Notes: generated from the letters alone by a model not told the origin. Positions 7,307 to 14,480 are shown, counted from the first letter of the stretch. The stretch is 18,410 nucleotides of DNA from an uncultured Oscillospiraceae bacterium (GCA_934623575.1 CAKTVL010000029.1:1-18410), one strand, 5' to 3'. Made by a program: numbers and translations.

Positions 7307-8263
7307 TCAGCCCAGATCTACATCGATGGCGAACAGGCCGCCTGCGCCGCCGGAATACAGATACAGCACGTTGTCGGTGGGCTTGAACTTGCCCTCCCGT
7401 GCCAGCTTCACCAGCCCGGCGAAGGCCTTTCCGGTGTACACCGGGTCCAGGAACAGTCCCTCGTTCTCCGCCATCATGCGGATGGCCGCGTTGCCCTCCG
7501 GGGAGGGGATGGCGTAGCCGGGGCCGCACATGTTCACCAGATGCACGTCGTCGCTGGTGGGCACGAAGTCCAGCTCCAGCAGCCTGGCCGTCTCCTGCAT
7601 GATGCGGGTGGTGATCACGTCAAAGGGGTCGCTGTCCACCATCAGTCCCACCACCTGCGTCTCCGGCATGAACAGCTTGGCGCCCAGGGCCACACCGGCG
7701 TGGGTGCCGCCGCTGCCCTCGGCGCAGCAGACGTAGTCAAAGTGCAGTCCCGTGTCGGCGATCTCCTTCATACAGTTCACATAGCCCAGCGCGCCGATGG
7801 CGTTGCTGCCGCCGCAGGGGATCTTGTAGTACTTCTTGCCGCTCTCCTTGCCCACCCGGTCCATCTCGGCGTAAATATCGTCGTAGCTGTCGGTGTCCAT
7901 AAAGCGCACGTCGGTATCCATGAGATACTCCAGCAGCTGGTTGCCCTTGCGCTCGGTAACGCCGCGCTTCTTCAGGATCAGGATGGGCGTCATGCCCAGC
8001 TTCTTGGCGCAGGCGGCGGTCAGCATGGCGTGGTTGGACTGGGCGCCGCCGGTGGTGAACACGATCTCCGCGCCCTGGCGCTTGGCGTCCGCCAGCAGGA
8101 ACTCCAGCTTGCGCACCTTGTTGCCGCCCAGGCCGATGCCGGTCAGGTCGTCGCGCTTGATCCACACGTTGGTGCCCAGCAGTCGGCTGATGTTCTCCAG
8201 CCTCTGTATGGGCGTGGGCAGCACGGCCAGGGGGATACGGGGAAATTCATTCAGACTCTTCAT
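7307..8263 (-). CDS. PLP-dependent enzyme of the D-cysteine desulfhydrase / ACC deaminase family
   Basis: A 318-residue fold-type II PLP enzyme. Lys49 in GGNKVRKLEF is the expected Schiff-base lysine, QSNH (75-78) is the family substrate loop, and GSGGTHAG (183-190) is the phosphate-binding loop. The family breaks down small amino acids; the D-cysteine desulfhydrase branch yields pyruvate, sulfide and ammonia, and the ACC deaminase branch yields 2-oxobutyrate and ammonia. The C-terminal block is YSGGAGGLFA where relatives usually have HTGG, so the substrate is not certain; a 1-aminocyclopropane or L-cysteate-type activity cannot be excluded. ATG at 8263 has AAAGGAG at 7 nt. It lies 43 nt downstream of the regulator gene at 8307-10091 with no promoter or terminator between, so the two form an operon. 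Confidence 0.87.
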   Translation of the reverse strand: MKSLNEFPRIPLAVLPTPIQRLENISRLLGTNVWIKRDDLTGIGLGGNKVRKLEFLLADAKRQGAEIVFTTGGAQSNHAMLTAACAKKLGMTPILILKKRGVTERKGNQLLEYLMDTDVRFMDTDSYDDIYAEMDRVGKESGKKYYKIPCGGSNAIGALGYVNCMKEIADTGLHFDYVCCAEGSGGTHAGVALGAKLFMPETQVVGLMVDSDPFDVITTRIMQETARLLELDFVPTSDDVHLVNMCGPGYAIPSPEGNAAIRMMAENEGLFLDPVYTGKAFAGLVKLAREGKFKPTDNVLYLYSGGAGGLFAIDVDLG

Positions 8264-8306
8264 CTTGGTTCTCCTTTCAGCCAGAAAATATATCAGGTAC
8301 GTCCGG

Positions 8307-10091
8307 TCAGGTAAGACCGTACTCCTTCAAACGTTGGTAAAACACGGAGCGGGACAGGTCCAGCTGCTGCATGGCCTTCTGCCGGTCGCCGCCGCACTGG
8401 GTCAGCACCTGCTGGATAAAGCGCCGCTCCTCCTGCCGCAGATACTGCCGCAGCGTCAGCGCCGCCGGCTCCGTGGGCAGGTGGATGTGCTCCGGATAGA
8501 TGATGTCGGAATCCGACAGGGCCGCGGCCCCCTCCAGCACGTTCTCCAGCTCCCGCAGGTTGCCGGGCCAGTCGTAGTTGATCAGCTTGCTGAAGGCCTC
8601 GCCGGACAGCGTCTTCTGCTCCATGCCGTAGCGCTGGCAGATCTGCTCCATCAGCTGGTTGGCCACCAGATAGATATCCTCCCGGCACTCCCGCAGCGGC
8701 GGCAGCTCCACCGAAAAGGCGGACAGCCGGTAGTACAGGTCCTGGCGGAACCGCCCGGCCTCCACGGCCTCCCGCAGCTCCGGCCCGGCCACCGCCAGCA
8801 GCCGCACATCCACCCGCAGGGGCCGGGACGCGCCCACCGGCGTGATCTCGTCCCGCTGTATGGCATACAGCAGCTTGGCCTGCACGTTCAGCGGCAGCTC
8901 GCCCACCTCGTCCAGCAGCAGCGTGCCGCCGTCCGCCGCCCGGAACAGGCCCGGCACGCCGTCCATCCGGCCGAACAGCCGCTCCTCCAGCTCTCCCGGG
9001 TCCACGGCGGAGCAGTCCGCCCGGATAAAGGGCCCGCCCCGCTGCTGCACCTGCTGTATGCTCTGGGCCAGCTTGGTGCGCCCGGTGCCCGGCTCGCCGG
9101 TGATGAGGATGTTGCAGTCCATCTGGCTGAGCTTATAGGCCCGCCGCCGCGCCGTGCGCATGGCGGCGGAGCTGCCGAAGGTGCGCAGCGCGTCGTCCTC
9201 GTCCGGCAGCCCGTGCTCGGAGGACTCCCGGTATCTGCGCTCCGCCGCGGCGATGGCGGTGTTCCGCTCCACGATGGTGGTGCGGATGTCCTCGATATTG
9301 CGGAATTTGACGATGGTCCCCGCGATCTGGTCGCCGTCCCGGATGGGCAGGATAGACGCCAGCAGCGCAAAGCCGTTGATCTCATAGGCCACGTCGGAGA
9401 AGCCCGGCGACACGCCGTCCAGCACCTGCCGCAGGTGCTCCTCGAACAGCTCCCCCTCGAAAAACTCCCGGAAGTGGTAGCCCACCACGCAGATCTCCTC
9501 GTCCGGCCCCTTGGCCACGAAGCTGTTGCCCCGCAGCAGGCCGCCGATGCCCTCCTTCCGGGCGGAATAGCCCTTCTCCTCCCAGAATTTCACCTGCTTG
9601 GTGCGGTGGTCCAGCACCACCATCTGCCCGATGCAGACGAAATAGCTGATGGAGTACACCTTCTCCCGCACCTCCACAGCGATCTCCCGGTCTCCGATGT
9701 GTACGGAGATGGGCACGCCCTGAAACGTCACATCCAGGTGCAGTCCGGCGGCCTCGCCGCTGCGCAGATGCTTGTACACCGGCTTCACCCCCGGCCCCCG
9801 GTACACGCCCACCGCCGCCAGCACGTCGCCGCTGTGCAGCCGGTGGTCCTGTATGCCCAGCACCGCCAGATCCTCCGGCGTCAGGCCGCCGTCGTCCGCC
9901 CCCATGTCCGAGGTGCCCAGGATCACGATGTCCCCCGGCTCCAGCCTGCCGGCCGGGTGGGAGTAAATGCTGTGGTTGAACAGGCCGAAGCGCTCCTTGG
10001 CCTGCTGGTTGATATGGGTCACGATGCCCTGCCGGTCCATGGTGAACATGGCGTGGGAGGACGAATCCATGACATTCTGCAGTATATCCAC
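8307..10091 (-). CDS. PAS/AAA+/Fis-type transcriptional regulator, EBP-like but without GAFTGA
   Basis: A 594-residue regulator with the order of sigma-54 enhancer-binding proteins: an N-terminal PAS-like sensor (about 1-130), a second PAS-like part (about 150-270, ending in GTIVKFRNIEDIR), an AAA+ domain (about 303-540) and a Fis-type helix-turn-helix (about 547-593). The ATPase is degenerate. Walker A reads GEPGTGRT with Arg338 in place of Lys, the stretch after RLFG (372-374) jumps to RAADGGTLLLDEVGE so the GAFTGA sigma-54 loop is missing, and the sensor I ATN is AVAG. Walker B (LLLDE, 391-395) and FRQDLYYRLS remain. This suggests a TyrR-like mode on sigma-A promoters. GTG start at 10091 follows GGAGGGG. 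It heads an operon with the PLP enzyme, its likely target. Confidence 0.92.
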   Translation of the reverse strand: MDILQNVMDSSSHAMFTMDRQGIVTHINQQAKERFGLFNHSIYSHPAGRLEPGDIVILGTSDMGADDGGLTPEDLAVLGIQDHRLHSGDVLAAVGVYRGPGVKPVYKHLRSGEAAGLHLDVTFQGVPISVHIGDREIAVEVREKVYSISYFVCIGQMVVLDHRTKQVKFWEEKGYSARKEGIGGLLRGNSFVAKGPDEEICVVGYHFREFFEGELFEEHLRQVLDGVSPGFSDVAYEINGFALLASILPIRDGDQIAGTIVKFRNIEDIRTTIVERNTAIAAAERRYRESSEHGLPDEDDALRTFGSSAAMRTARRRAYKLSQMDCNILITGEPGTGRTKLAQSIQQVQQRGGPFIRADCSAVDPGELEERLFGRMDGVPGLFRAADGGTLLLDEVGELPLNVQAKLLYAIQRDEITPVGASRPLRVDVRLLAVAGPELREAVEAGRFRQDLYYRLSAFSVELPPLRECREDIYLVANQLMEQICQRYGMEQKTLSGEAFSKLINYDWPGNLRELENVLEGAAALSDSDIIYPEHIHLPTEPAALTLRQYLRQEERRFIQQVLTQCGGDRQKAMQQLDLSRSVFYQRLKEYGLT

Positions 10092-10166
10092 TTTTCGTCT
10101 CCCCTCCTTCCGGTTTTTGCCGTCGTTCTTATCTTATTCCATGTCTTTCTTGTGCTTTCTTAGTTT

Positions 10167-10195
10167 ATTCTACACGCTATTCTTCGCCTTTGCAA
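10167..10195 (-). promoter_or_regulatory. Promoter for the regulator-PLP enzyme operon
   Basis: On the minus strand TTGCAA (10190-10195) and TAGAAT (10167-10172) are 17 nt apart. The start would be near 10160, about 70 nt before the GTG at 10091. The -35 word is the same as at citrate synthase. Confidence 0.75.
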
Positions 10196-10255
10196 CGGTG
10201 ATACGCACAAACTCGGCCCCTGTTCCTCCCGTTCCGTCGTGCGTTTTCTTCTTCA

Positions 10256-10491
10256 AGCCCGCCGTTTCGCGCACCCCCAAAATCAGCCGCTCACGCACCT
10301 TCCAAGCCAAAAATCGGCCTCTTTTTCGCTATTCTTTCTTAAAACCAGCCATTTTCGCGTGTTTTCCACGGAAGCCAGCTATTTTCGCACGCTTTTCGAT
10401 AATTGGACACTTCGCGCACTTTTCACTTAAAAAATACGATATTTTATAGCTTTTTCCAATAAAAATCATTTATTTTCACACGTTTTCTTTC
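10256..10491. repeat. Degenerate tandem array, unit about 30 bp
   Basis: The non-coding stretch 10196-10509 carries about eight diverged copies of a 30-bp unit. The best pair, at 10345 and 10375, shares CCAGCYATTTTCGC and then RYG-Y-TTTTC, differing only by transitions. Further units begin near 10256, 10286, 10315, 10405, 10435 and 10466, each with a TTTCGC or TTTTC core. In one plus-strand frame the central units read as decapeptide-like repeats (KPAIFACFPR then KPAIFARFSI), but there is no ribosome binding site, and the frame only exists as an extension antisense to the regulator gene, so I do not call it a gene. Function unknown. Confidence 0.6.
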
Positions 10492-10509
10492 CAGCCAGAC
10501 CCACGAATA

Positions 10510-10549
10510 TGTCAAAACAAAGCCTGCTGACGCAGGCTTTGTTTTGACA
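10510..10549. terminator. Intrinsic terminator downstream of lysA
   Basis: TGTCAAAACAAAGCCTGC (10510-10527) and its exact complement (10532-10549) form an 18-bp stem with a TGAC loop. GC pairs are at the tip and A/T-rich arms at the base, so it works in the minus direction 13 nt after the lysA stop, and could also work on the plus strand. Confidence 0.9.
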
Positions 10550-10561
10550 ATTGTTTCCCCT

Positions 10562-11860
10562 TTACAGGTCGCATGCGCAAAGGTCCGCCAGGGTCTCGCG
10601 GCGTATGGCCACATAGCTCTCGCCGCCCCGCAGCATCACGGTCGCCGGCCGGGGCAGGCGGTTATAATTGGAGGCCATGGAGTAGTTGTACGCGCCGGTG
10701 GTACACACCGCCACTACATCGCCCCGCCCCACAGACGCAGGCAGCATCACATGCTCCTGAATGATGTCGCCGCTCTCGCAGCAGCGCCCCACCACGGATG
10801 CCTCAAAATCGCACTTTTCGTTCATTTTATTGGCCAAAAAGCAGGTATAATTGGACTTATACAGGGCAAAACGGGGATTATCCGGCATGCCGCCGTCGAT
10901 GGAAACGTAGTTCTTGTAGCCGGGAATTTTCTTCACCGTGCCGCAGGTATACAGCGTCATGCCCGCCGCGCCCACGATGCTGCGGCCCGGCTCCATGTGG
11001 ATCTCCGGCATGTCGATGTGCAGCCGCGCGCAGGCCTCCTTGATGGCCGCCGCCACCTGGCCCACCTTGGTGTCCACGTCCAGATACGGGTCGCTGTCCA
11101 CGTACCGCACGCCGTAGCCGCCGCCCAGGTCCAGCTGCTGGGCCATGTAGCCGTGCTTCTCCTTCATGGCGGCGATGAACTCCAGCATGATCACGGCTGC
11201 CCGCTCGAAGATGTCCTCGCCGAACACCTGGGAGCCCACATGGCAGTGGAAGCCCATCAGCTCCACATGAGGCTGGGTCAGGGTGAATACCGCGATCTCC
11301 TCAGCCTGGCCGGTCTCGATGGCGGAGCCGAACTTACTGTCCACCTTGCCGGTGGCGATGGCCTCGTAGGTATGGGGGTCGATGCCCGGCGTCAGCCGCA
11401 GCAGCACCTTCTGCCGCGTTCCGCGGCGGGCAGCCTCGGCCTCGATGGTCTTGATCTCCTCCACGTTGTCGGCCACGAAGTAGCCGATGTGGTTGTCCAT
11501 GCCGTAGGCGATGTCCTCGTCGGTCTTGTTGTTGCTGTGGAAATAGGCGCGGGACAGGTCGTAGCCCGCCTGAAGGGCGGTGTAGATCTCGCCGGAGGAC
11601 ACCACGTCGATGCCCATGTTCTCCTCCTTCATGATCTCATAGATGCGCTTGAAGGAGTTGGCCTTGCTGGCGTACAGCGGGCGGCTGGTGGGCCCGAAGT
11701 GCTTTTTGAAGGCGTTCTGATACACCCGGCACTGATGGCGGATATAGTCCTCATCCAGCAGATACAACGGGGTGCCGTACTGCTTGGCCAGGGCCACGGT
11801 GTCCTGCCCAGCGAAGCACAGGTGCCCATTGGCGCCCACGGTGATATTGTCACAGATCAT
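10562..11860 (-). CDS. lysA: Diaminopimelate decarboxylase
   Basis: Decarboxylates meso-diaminopimelate to L-lysine, the last step of the pathway; PLP-dependent. The 432-residue length is typical. Lys66 in YASKANS is the Schiff-base lysine, HCHVGSQ (205-211) and GGGYG (246-250) hold the cofactor, EPGRS (290-294) binds phosphate, and CESGD (361-365) is the active-site block shared by the two subunits of the dimer. GAYNYSMASNYN (389-400) is the C-terminal signature. ATG at 11860 has AGAAAGGA 7 nt upstream. The gene is 221 nt downstream of the transporter and two genes from dapF on the same strand, so the last two lysine-pathway enzymes are clustered. No lysine riboswitch or T-box is recognisable in front of it. 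Confidence 0.96.
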   Translation of the reverse strand: MICDNITVGANGHLCFAGQDTVALAKQYGTPLYLLDEDYIRHQCRVYQNAFKKHFGPTSRPLYASKANSFKRIYEIMKEENMGIDVVSSGEIYTALQAGYDLSRAYFHSNNKTDEDIAYGMDNHIGYFVADNVEEIKTIEAEAARRGTRQKVLLRLTPGIDPHTYEAIATGKVDSKFGSAIETGQAEEIAVFTLTQPHVELMGFHCHVGSQVFGEDIFERAAVIMLEFIAAMKEKHGYMAQQLDLGGGYGVRYVDSDPYLDVDTKVGQVAAAIKEACARLHIDMPEIHMEPGRSIVGAAGMTLYTCGTVKKIPGYKNYVSIDGGMPDNPRFALYKSNYTCFLANKMNEKCDFEASVVGRCCESGDIIQEHVMLPASVGRGDVVAVCTTGAYNYSMASNYNRLPRPATVMLRGGESYVAIRRETLADLCACDL

Positions 11861-11880
11861 AGTGTGTTCCTTTCTCTCCC

Positions 11881-11932
11881 GCCCCGCGGAGGGGCTGTCT
11901 CTATGTATGTATGGGAAGGCTCACAGGGAGCC
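11881..11932 (-). other. Two short hairpins in the lysA leader
   Basis: GGCTC/GAGCC (11918-11932, 5-nt loop) and GCCCC/GGGGC (11881-11895, 5-nt loop) lie between the AT-rich probable promoter zone (about 11938-11990) and the lysA ribosome binding site. No clear -35/-10 pair could be assigned in that zone, and no known leader family was recognised. Confidence 0.35.
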
Positions 11933-12009
11933 ATATTCGCGAATTAAAATACTAAATTCCTGAAAAATATGGTATATCGCTTGTTCTTGTGCGAAAGAGA
12001 GCGGGCGGA

Positions 12010-12039
12010 GGGGCTGCGGCTCAACCACACCGCAGCCCC
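12010..12039 (-). terminator. GC-rich hairpin after the transporter gene
   Basis: GGGGCTGCGG (12010-12019) pairs exactly with CCGCAGCCCC (12030-12039) around a 10-nt loop, about 45 nt past the transporter stop. The downstream minus-strand sequence is C/T-rich but has no true U-run, so it may be a weak or factor-dependent terminator, or a 3'-end stabiliser. Confidence 0.5.
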
Positions 12040-12081
12040 CTGCCCATTCTGCCTGAGAGCAGAGGAGGTAAATGAATTGGA

Positions 12082-13356
12082 TTACTCGGCCTTCTCGGCG
12101 ATCTCGGCCTTGCCGGACTTCTTGGCGATGGCCTTGTCCAGCCAGTCCTTGCCGTCCGCGAAGCGGGAGACGATGTAGCAGACCACATAGTCACCGGCGG
12201 AGTTGATCATGGTGGCGGGAGGATCGACCAGGTTGCCGATGGCCACCAGAATGGGGAAGGCCAGCTCCATCTGATTGGGGAAGAAAATGGAGCAGATGAT
12301 GTACTCACCGATGTAGCCGCCGCCGGGGACGCCGGACATACCGACGGAGGACAGCACGGCCACCAGAACGATGGGGATCAGCTTATCCCAGCCCATATCC
12401 TGGCCGAACACGCCCCAGACGAAGGCGATCTTCAGCACGCAGGAGAAGCAGGAACCGTCCATGTGCATGGTAGCACCCAGAGGAACCACCATCTCGGCCA
12501 CGTCCTTGTTGATGCCGGTGGCCTCCGCCTCTTCCATGTTGGTGGGGATGGTGGCCACAGAGGAGCAGGTACCCAGAGAGACCACTGCGGGCTTGGTGAT
12601 GTGCTTGAACATGGTCTTGATACCGTGCTTGCCGCCGCCGAACCAAGCGAACAGCGGGAATGCGGTGAAGATGTAGATGAAGCACAGGGGATAGTACACC
12701 GCCATGGCGCGGCCATAGGAACCGGCGATCTGCGGGCCGTAGTCGGCGACCAGACCGGCGAAGATGGCGAAGAAGGCCACGGGAGCGTAGTAGGTGATGA
12801 TCTTGATGAACTTCATCATGACCTCAGTCATGCTGCTGAGCCACTTGGCCACCGTCGCGCCCGCCTCACCGGCCATATTGGTGGCGAAGCCGAACAGGAT
12901 GGAGAACACGATCAAGGGCAGCATGGCCCGGCGGGTCAGCAGGCCCACGAAGTCGCTGGCGGTGAAGAAGTTGACGATCATGTCGGAGATAGAGGCGTAC
13001 TCGCCCATCTCCTCGGCGGGGATGTCATTCCAGGGGACCAGTACCGGGGGGAAGACCTTCATCAGCACGAACATGATGACGGCGGCGATGGCGCCGGTGA
13101 TGACGAAGGTGGCCACGGTGGTGCCCATGATCTTACCGGCACGCTTCATGCTCTTCATGTTGGCGATGGAGCCCGCGATAGACACGAACACCAGGGGGAC
13201 CACCACGCAGAACATCATGTTGATGAACACGGTGCCGAAGGGCTTCACCACGGGAGCTACACTGGGAGCCAGCCAGCCCACCAGCGCGCCCACGATCATG
13301 GCGCCCAGCATGATGCCAAGGAAAATATAATTCTTGACGACTGCTTTCTTTTCCAT
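12082..13356 (-). CDS. DAACS-family cation-coupled amino acid/dicarboxylate symporter, altered binding site
   Basis: A 424-residue inner-membrane transporter of the glutamate/aspartate symporter family (GltPh/EAAT fold). Visible family parts are the HP1 loop TCSSVATIPTNME (263-275), the TM7 block PLGATMHMDGS (292-302, canonical NMDGT), the HP2 loop SGVPGGG (341-347), and the TM8 block DPPATMINSAGD (378-389). The TM8 aspartate and Asn385/Asp389 remain, but the Arg that binds the acidic side chain in GltPh is Ala381, and NMDGT is HMDGS. The substrate is therefore probably not glutamate or aspartate. I chose ATG at 13356, which has AGGAGGAG 10 nt upstream and gives the usual MEKK start; an upstream ATG at 13434 adds a basic leader lacking a ribosome site. 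It lies between dapF and lysA. Confidence 0.9.
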   Translation of the reverse strand: MEKKAVVKNYIFLGIMLGAMIVGALVGWLAPSVAPVVKPFGTVFINMMFCVVVPLVFVSIAGSIANMKSMKRAGKIMGTTVATFVITGAIAAVIMFVLMKVFPPVLVPWNDIPAEEMGEYASISDMIVNFFTASDFVGLLTRRAMLPLIVFSILFGFATNMAGEAGATVAKWLSSMTEVMMKFIKIITYYAPVAFFAIFAGLVADYGPQIAGSYGRAMAVYYPLCFIYIFTAFPLFAWFGGGKHGIKTMFKHITKPAVVSLGTCSSVATIPTNMEEAEATGINKDVAEMVVPLGATMHMDGSCFSCVLKIAFVWGVFGQDMGWDKLIPIVLVAVLSSVGMSGVPGGGYIGEYIICSIFFPNQMELAFPILVAIGNLVDPPATMINSAGDYVVCYIVSRFADGKDWLDKAIAKKSGKAEIAEKAE

Positions 13357-13366
13357 TAGATTTTTA

Positions 13367-13374
13367 CTCCTCCT
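13367..13374 (-). promoter_or_regulatory. Ribosome binding site that selects the transporter start
   Basis: AGGAGGAG on the minus strand lies 10 nt before ATG at 13356. It falls inside the reading frame that would start at 13434, which argues for the shorter protein. Confidence 0.75.
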
Positions 13375-13406
13375 AACTGTTTTTTGGTTGATCTCTCGCT
13401 CTCTAC

Positions 13407-13430
13407 TATGTAAAGCATACTGCTTACATA
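13407..13430 (-). promoter_or_regulatory. Inverted repeat between dapF and the transporter
   Basis: TATGTAAAGC (13407-13416) and GCTTACATA (13422-13430) form an inverted repeat with one extra base and a 5-nt centre. It lies just after the dapF stop and 50 nt before the transporter ATG, with no U-run on the minus strand. It could be an operator or an mRNA processing or stability element. Confidence 0.4.
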
Positions 13431-13439
13431 CCACTTTGA

Positions 13440-14282
13440 TCAGAACACCAGCTCTTCGTCGGTGATCTCGCCCTTGCAGACGATGTTGGTGGGGCCGGTG
13501 AGGTACAGGTCGGTGACCCGGCCCGCGCCGTCGCGTTCCACATCGATGTACAGCGTGCCGCCGGTCATATCCACCCGGACATTCTTGCCGGAGACCTTGC
13601 CCAGCAGCGTCAGCACCGTGACCACGGAGCCGGTGCCCGTGCCGCAGGCGTAGGTGAAGTCCTCCACGCCGCGCTCATAGGTGCGCTCGTAGACGTGGTC
13701 GGGGCCGACGATCTCGTAGAAGTTTACGTTGGCGCCCTTGGGGAAGTCCTTGTAGTAGCGGAGCTTGCGGCCCAACTGGAACAGCGCCTGCGTGTCGTAG
13801 TCCTTCAGGTTCTCGATGGGCACCGCCGCGTGGGGGATGCCGGGGTCGCCCAGCTCCACATACGCGCAGTCGTAGACCGCGCCGTCCACCTCCGCCTTGC
13901 CGTCCAGGCGCATATTGCAGGGGTCGTTGAGCCGCACCCGATAGAGCCGCTTGTCCACCCGCCAGCCGGTGACCAGACCGGCGGTGGTCTCCACCCGCTG
14001 CACCTCGCCGGCCAGGCCGTTTTCATAGCCGTAGCGGCAGATGCAGCGCGCGCCGTTGCCGCACATCTCGCCCATGGAGCCGTCGGAGTTGAAGAACAAC
14101 ATCTTGTAATCGCCGCCGTAGGTGGGCTTTTTCACCACCATGAAGCCGTCCGCCCCGATAGACATGTGCCGCTCGCAGACGGTGCGGATGATCTCCGGCC
14201 ACTTCTCGTCGGGGATGGCGTCCTGCCGGTCGTCCACTACGATGAAGTCGTTGCCAGCGCCGTTCATTTTCCAAAATTGCAT
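13440..14282 (-). CDS. dapF: Diaminopimelate epimerase
   Basis: Converts LL- to meso-diaminopimelate, needed for both lysine and peptidoglycan. The 280-residue protein has the two-domain pseudo-symmetric fold with the two catalytic cysteines: Cys74 (MCGNGARC) and Cys213 (ACGTGTG). The N-terminal FWKMNGAGNDFIVVD block is the family signature. The usual GNPH motif appears as GDPGIPH (145-151), a small variation. ATG at 14282 has AAGGAGG 10 nt upstream. It has its own promoter (14339-14344 and 14316-14321) and is the first gene of a minus-strand run with the transporter (84 nt later) and lysA. Confidence 0.96.
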   Translation of the reverse strand: MQFWKMNGAGNDFIVVDDRQDAIPDEKWPEIIRTVCERHMSIGADGFMVVKKPTYGGDYKMLFFNSDGSMGEMCGNGARCICRYGYENGLAGEVQRVETTAGLVTGWRVDKRLYRVRLNDPCNMRLDGKAEVDGAVYDCAYVELGDPGIPHAAVPIENLKDYDTQALFQLGRKLRYYKDFPKGANVNFYEIVGPDHVYERTYERGVEDFTYACGTGTGSVVTVLTLLGKVSGKNVRVDMTGGTLYIDVERDGAGRVTDLYLTGPTNIVCKGEITDEELVF

Positions 14283-14315
14283 GGCTCCGTGTCCTCCTTA
14301 CCGTTTCTTAGCGCT

Positions 14316-14344
14316 ATTGTATCGCTCCATGCTGTGCTTGTCAA
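14316..14344 (-). promoter_or_regulatory. Promoter for dapF
   Basis: On the minus strand TTGACA (14339-14344) and TACAAT (14316-14321) are 17 nt apart. The start would be near 14309, about 27 nt before the ATG at 14282. Confidence 0.88.
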
Positions 14345-14364
14345 ATTTTTATCACAGTCCTGTT

Positions 14365-14394
14365 ATCCGGACTATCCGTCCCGAAATCCGGACT
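14365..14394 (-). promoter_or_regulatory. Direct repeats upstream of the dapF promoter
   Basis: ATCCGGACT occurs at 14365-14373 and 14386-14394, 21 bp apart, or two helical turns. A partial copy (ACTATCC) lies between. The pair begins 20 bp upstream of the -35 box, a place typical for an activator site. No regulator is known to me for this word. Confidence 0.45.
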
Positions 14395-14397
14395 TTT

Positions 14398-14465
14398 CGC
14401 ACAAAAAGCACCGCCTGCCCACGCGGAGGGCGTATCCGCAGGCCAGGCGACGGGTTTTTTGTGCG
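14398..14465 (-). terminator. Nested hairpin terminator of the small sorting-signal gene
   Basis: Three nested stems are visible: CGCACAAAAA/TTTTTGTGCG (14398-14407/14456-14465), CGCCTG/CAGGCG (14412-14417/14444-14449) and GCGGA/TCCGC (14423-14427/14435-14439). Read on the minus strand it ends in TGCTTTTTG, as expected for an intrinsic terminator of the gene at 14520-14702. Confidence 0.8.
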
Positions 14466-14480
14466 CCAGCAGAACAGAAG

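Noticed and set aside
9967..10449. Plus-strand open frame with decapeptide-like repeats
   Set aside because: Its first part is antisense to the regulator gene, no ribosome site or promoter is visible, and the repeats explain the open frame.
10256..10491. CRISPR array for the 30-bp periodic repeats
   Set aside because: There are no unique spacers between identical repeats; the whole period is one diverged unit, and no cas gene is nearby.
12000..12081. A stretch whose minus strand reads CTCTCAGGCAGAATGGGCAG, similar to the conserved end of a glycine riboswitch
   Set aside because: The first conserved half of the aptamer would have to lie in the transporter coding sequence and is not there, the following gene is lysA, and no second aptamer is seen. 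Most likely chance.
11861..12081. Lysine riboswitch or T-box in front of lysA
   Set aside because: Neither the conserved lysine-aptamer core nor a T-box motif is present; only two short hairpins and an AT-rich zone are seen.
12066..12178. AGAGGAGG followed by ATG on the plus strand at the end of the transporter gene
   Set aside because: The frame runs antisense through transporter codons and yields a short sequence with no recognisable domain; the ribosome-site match is probably fortuitous.
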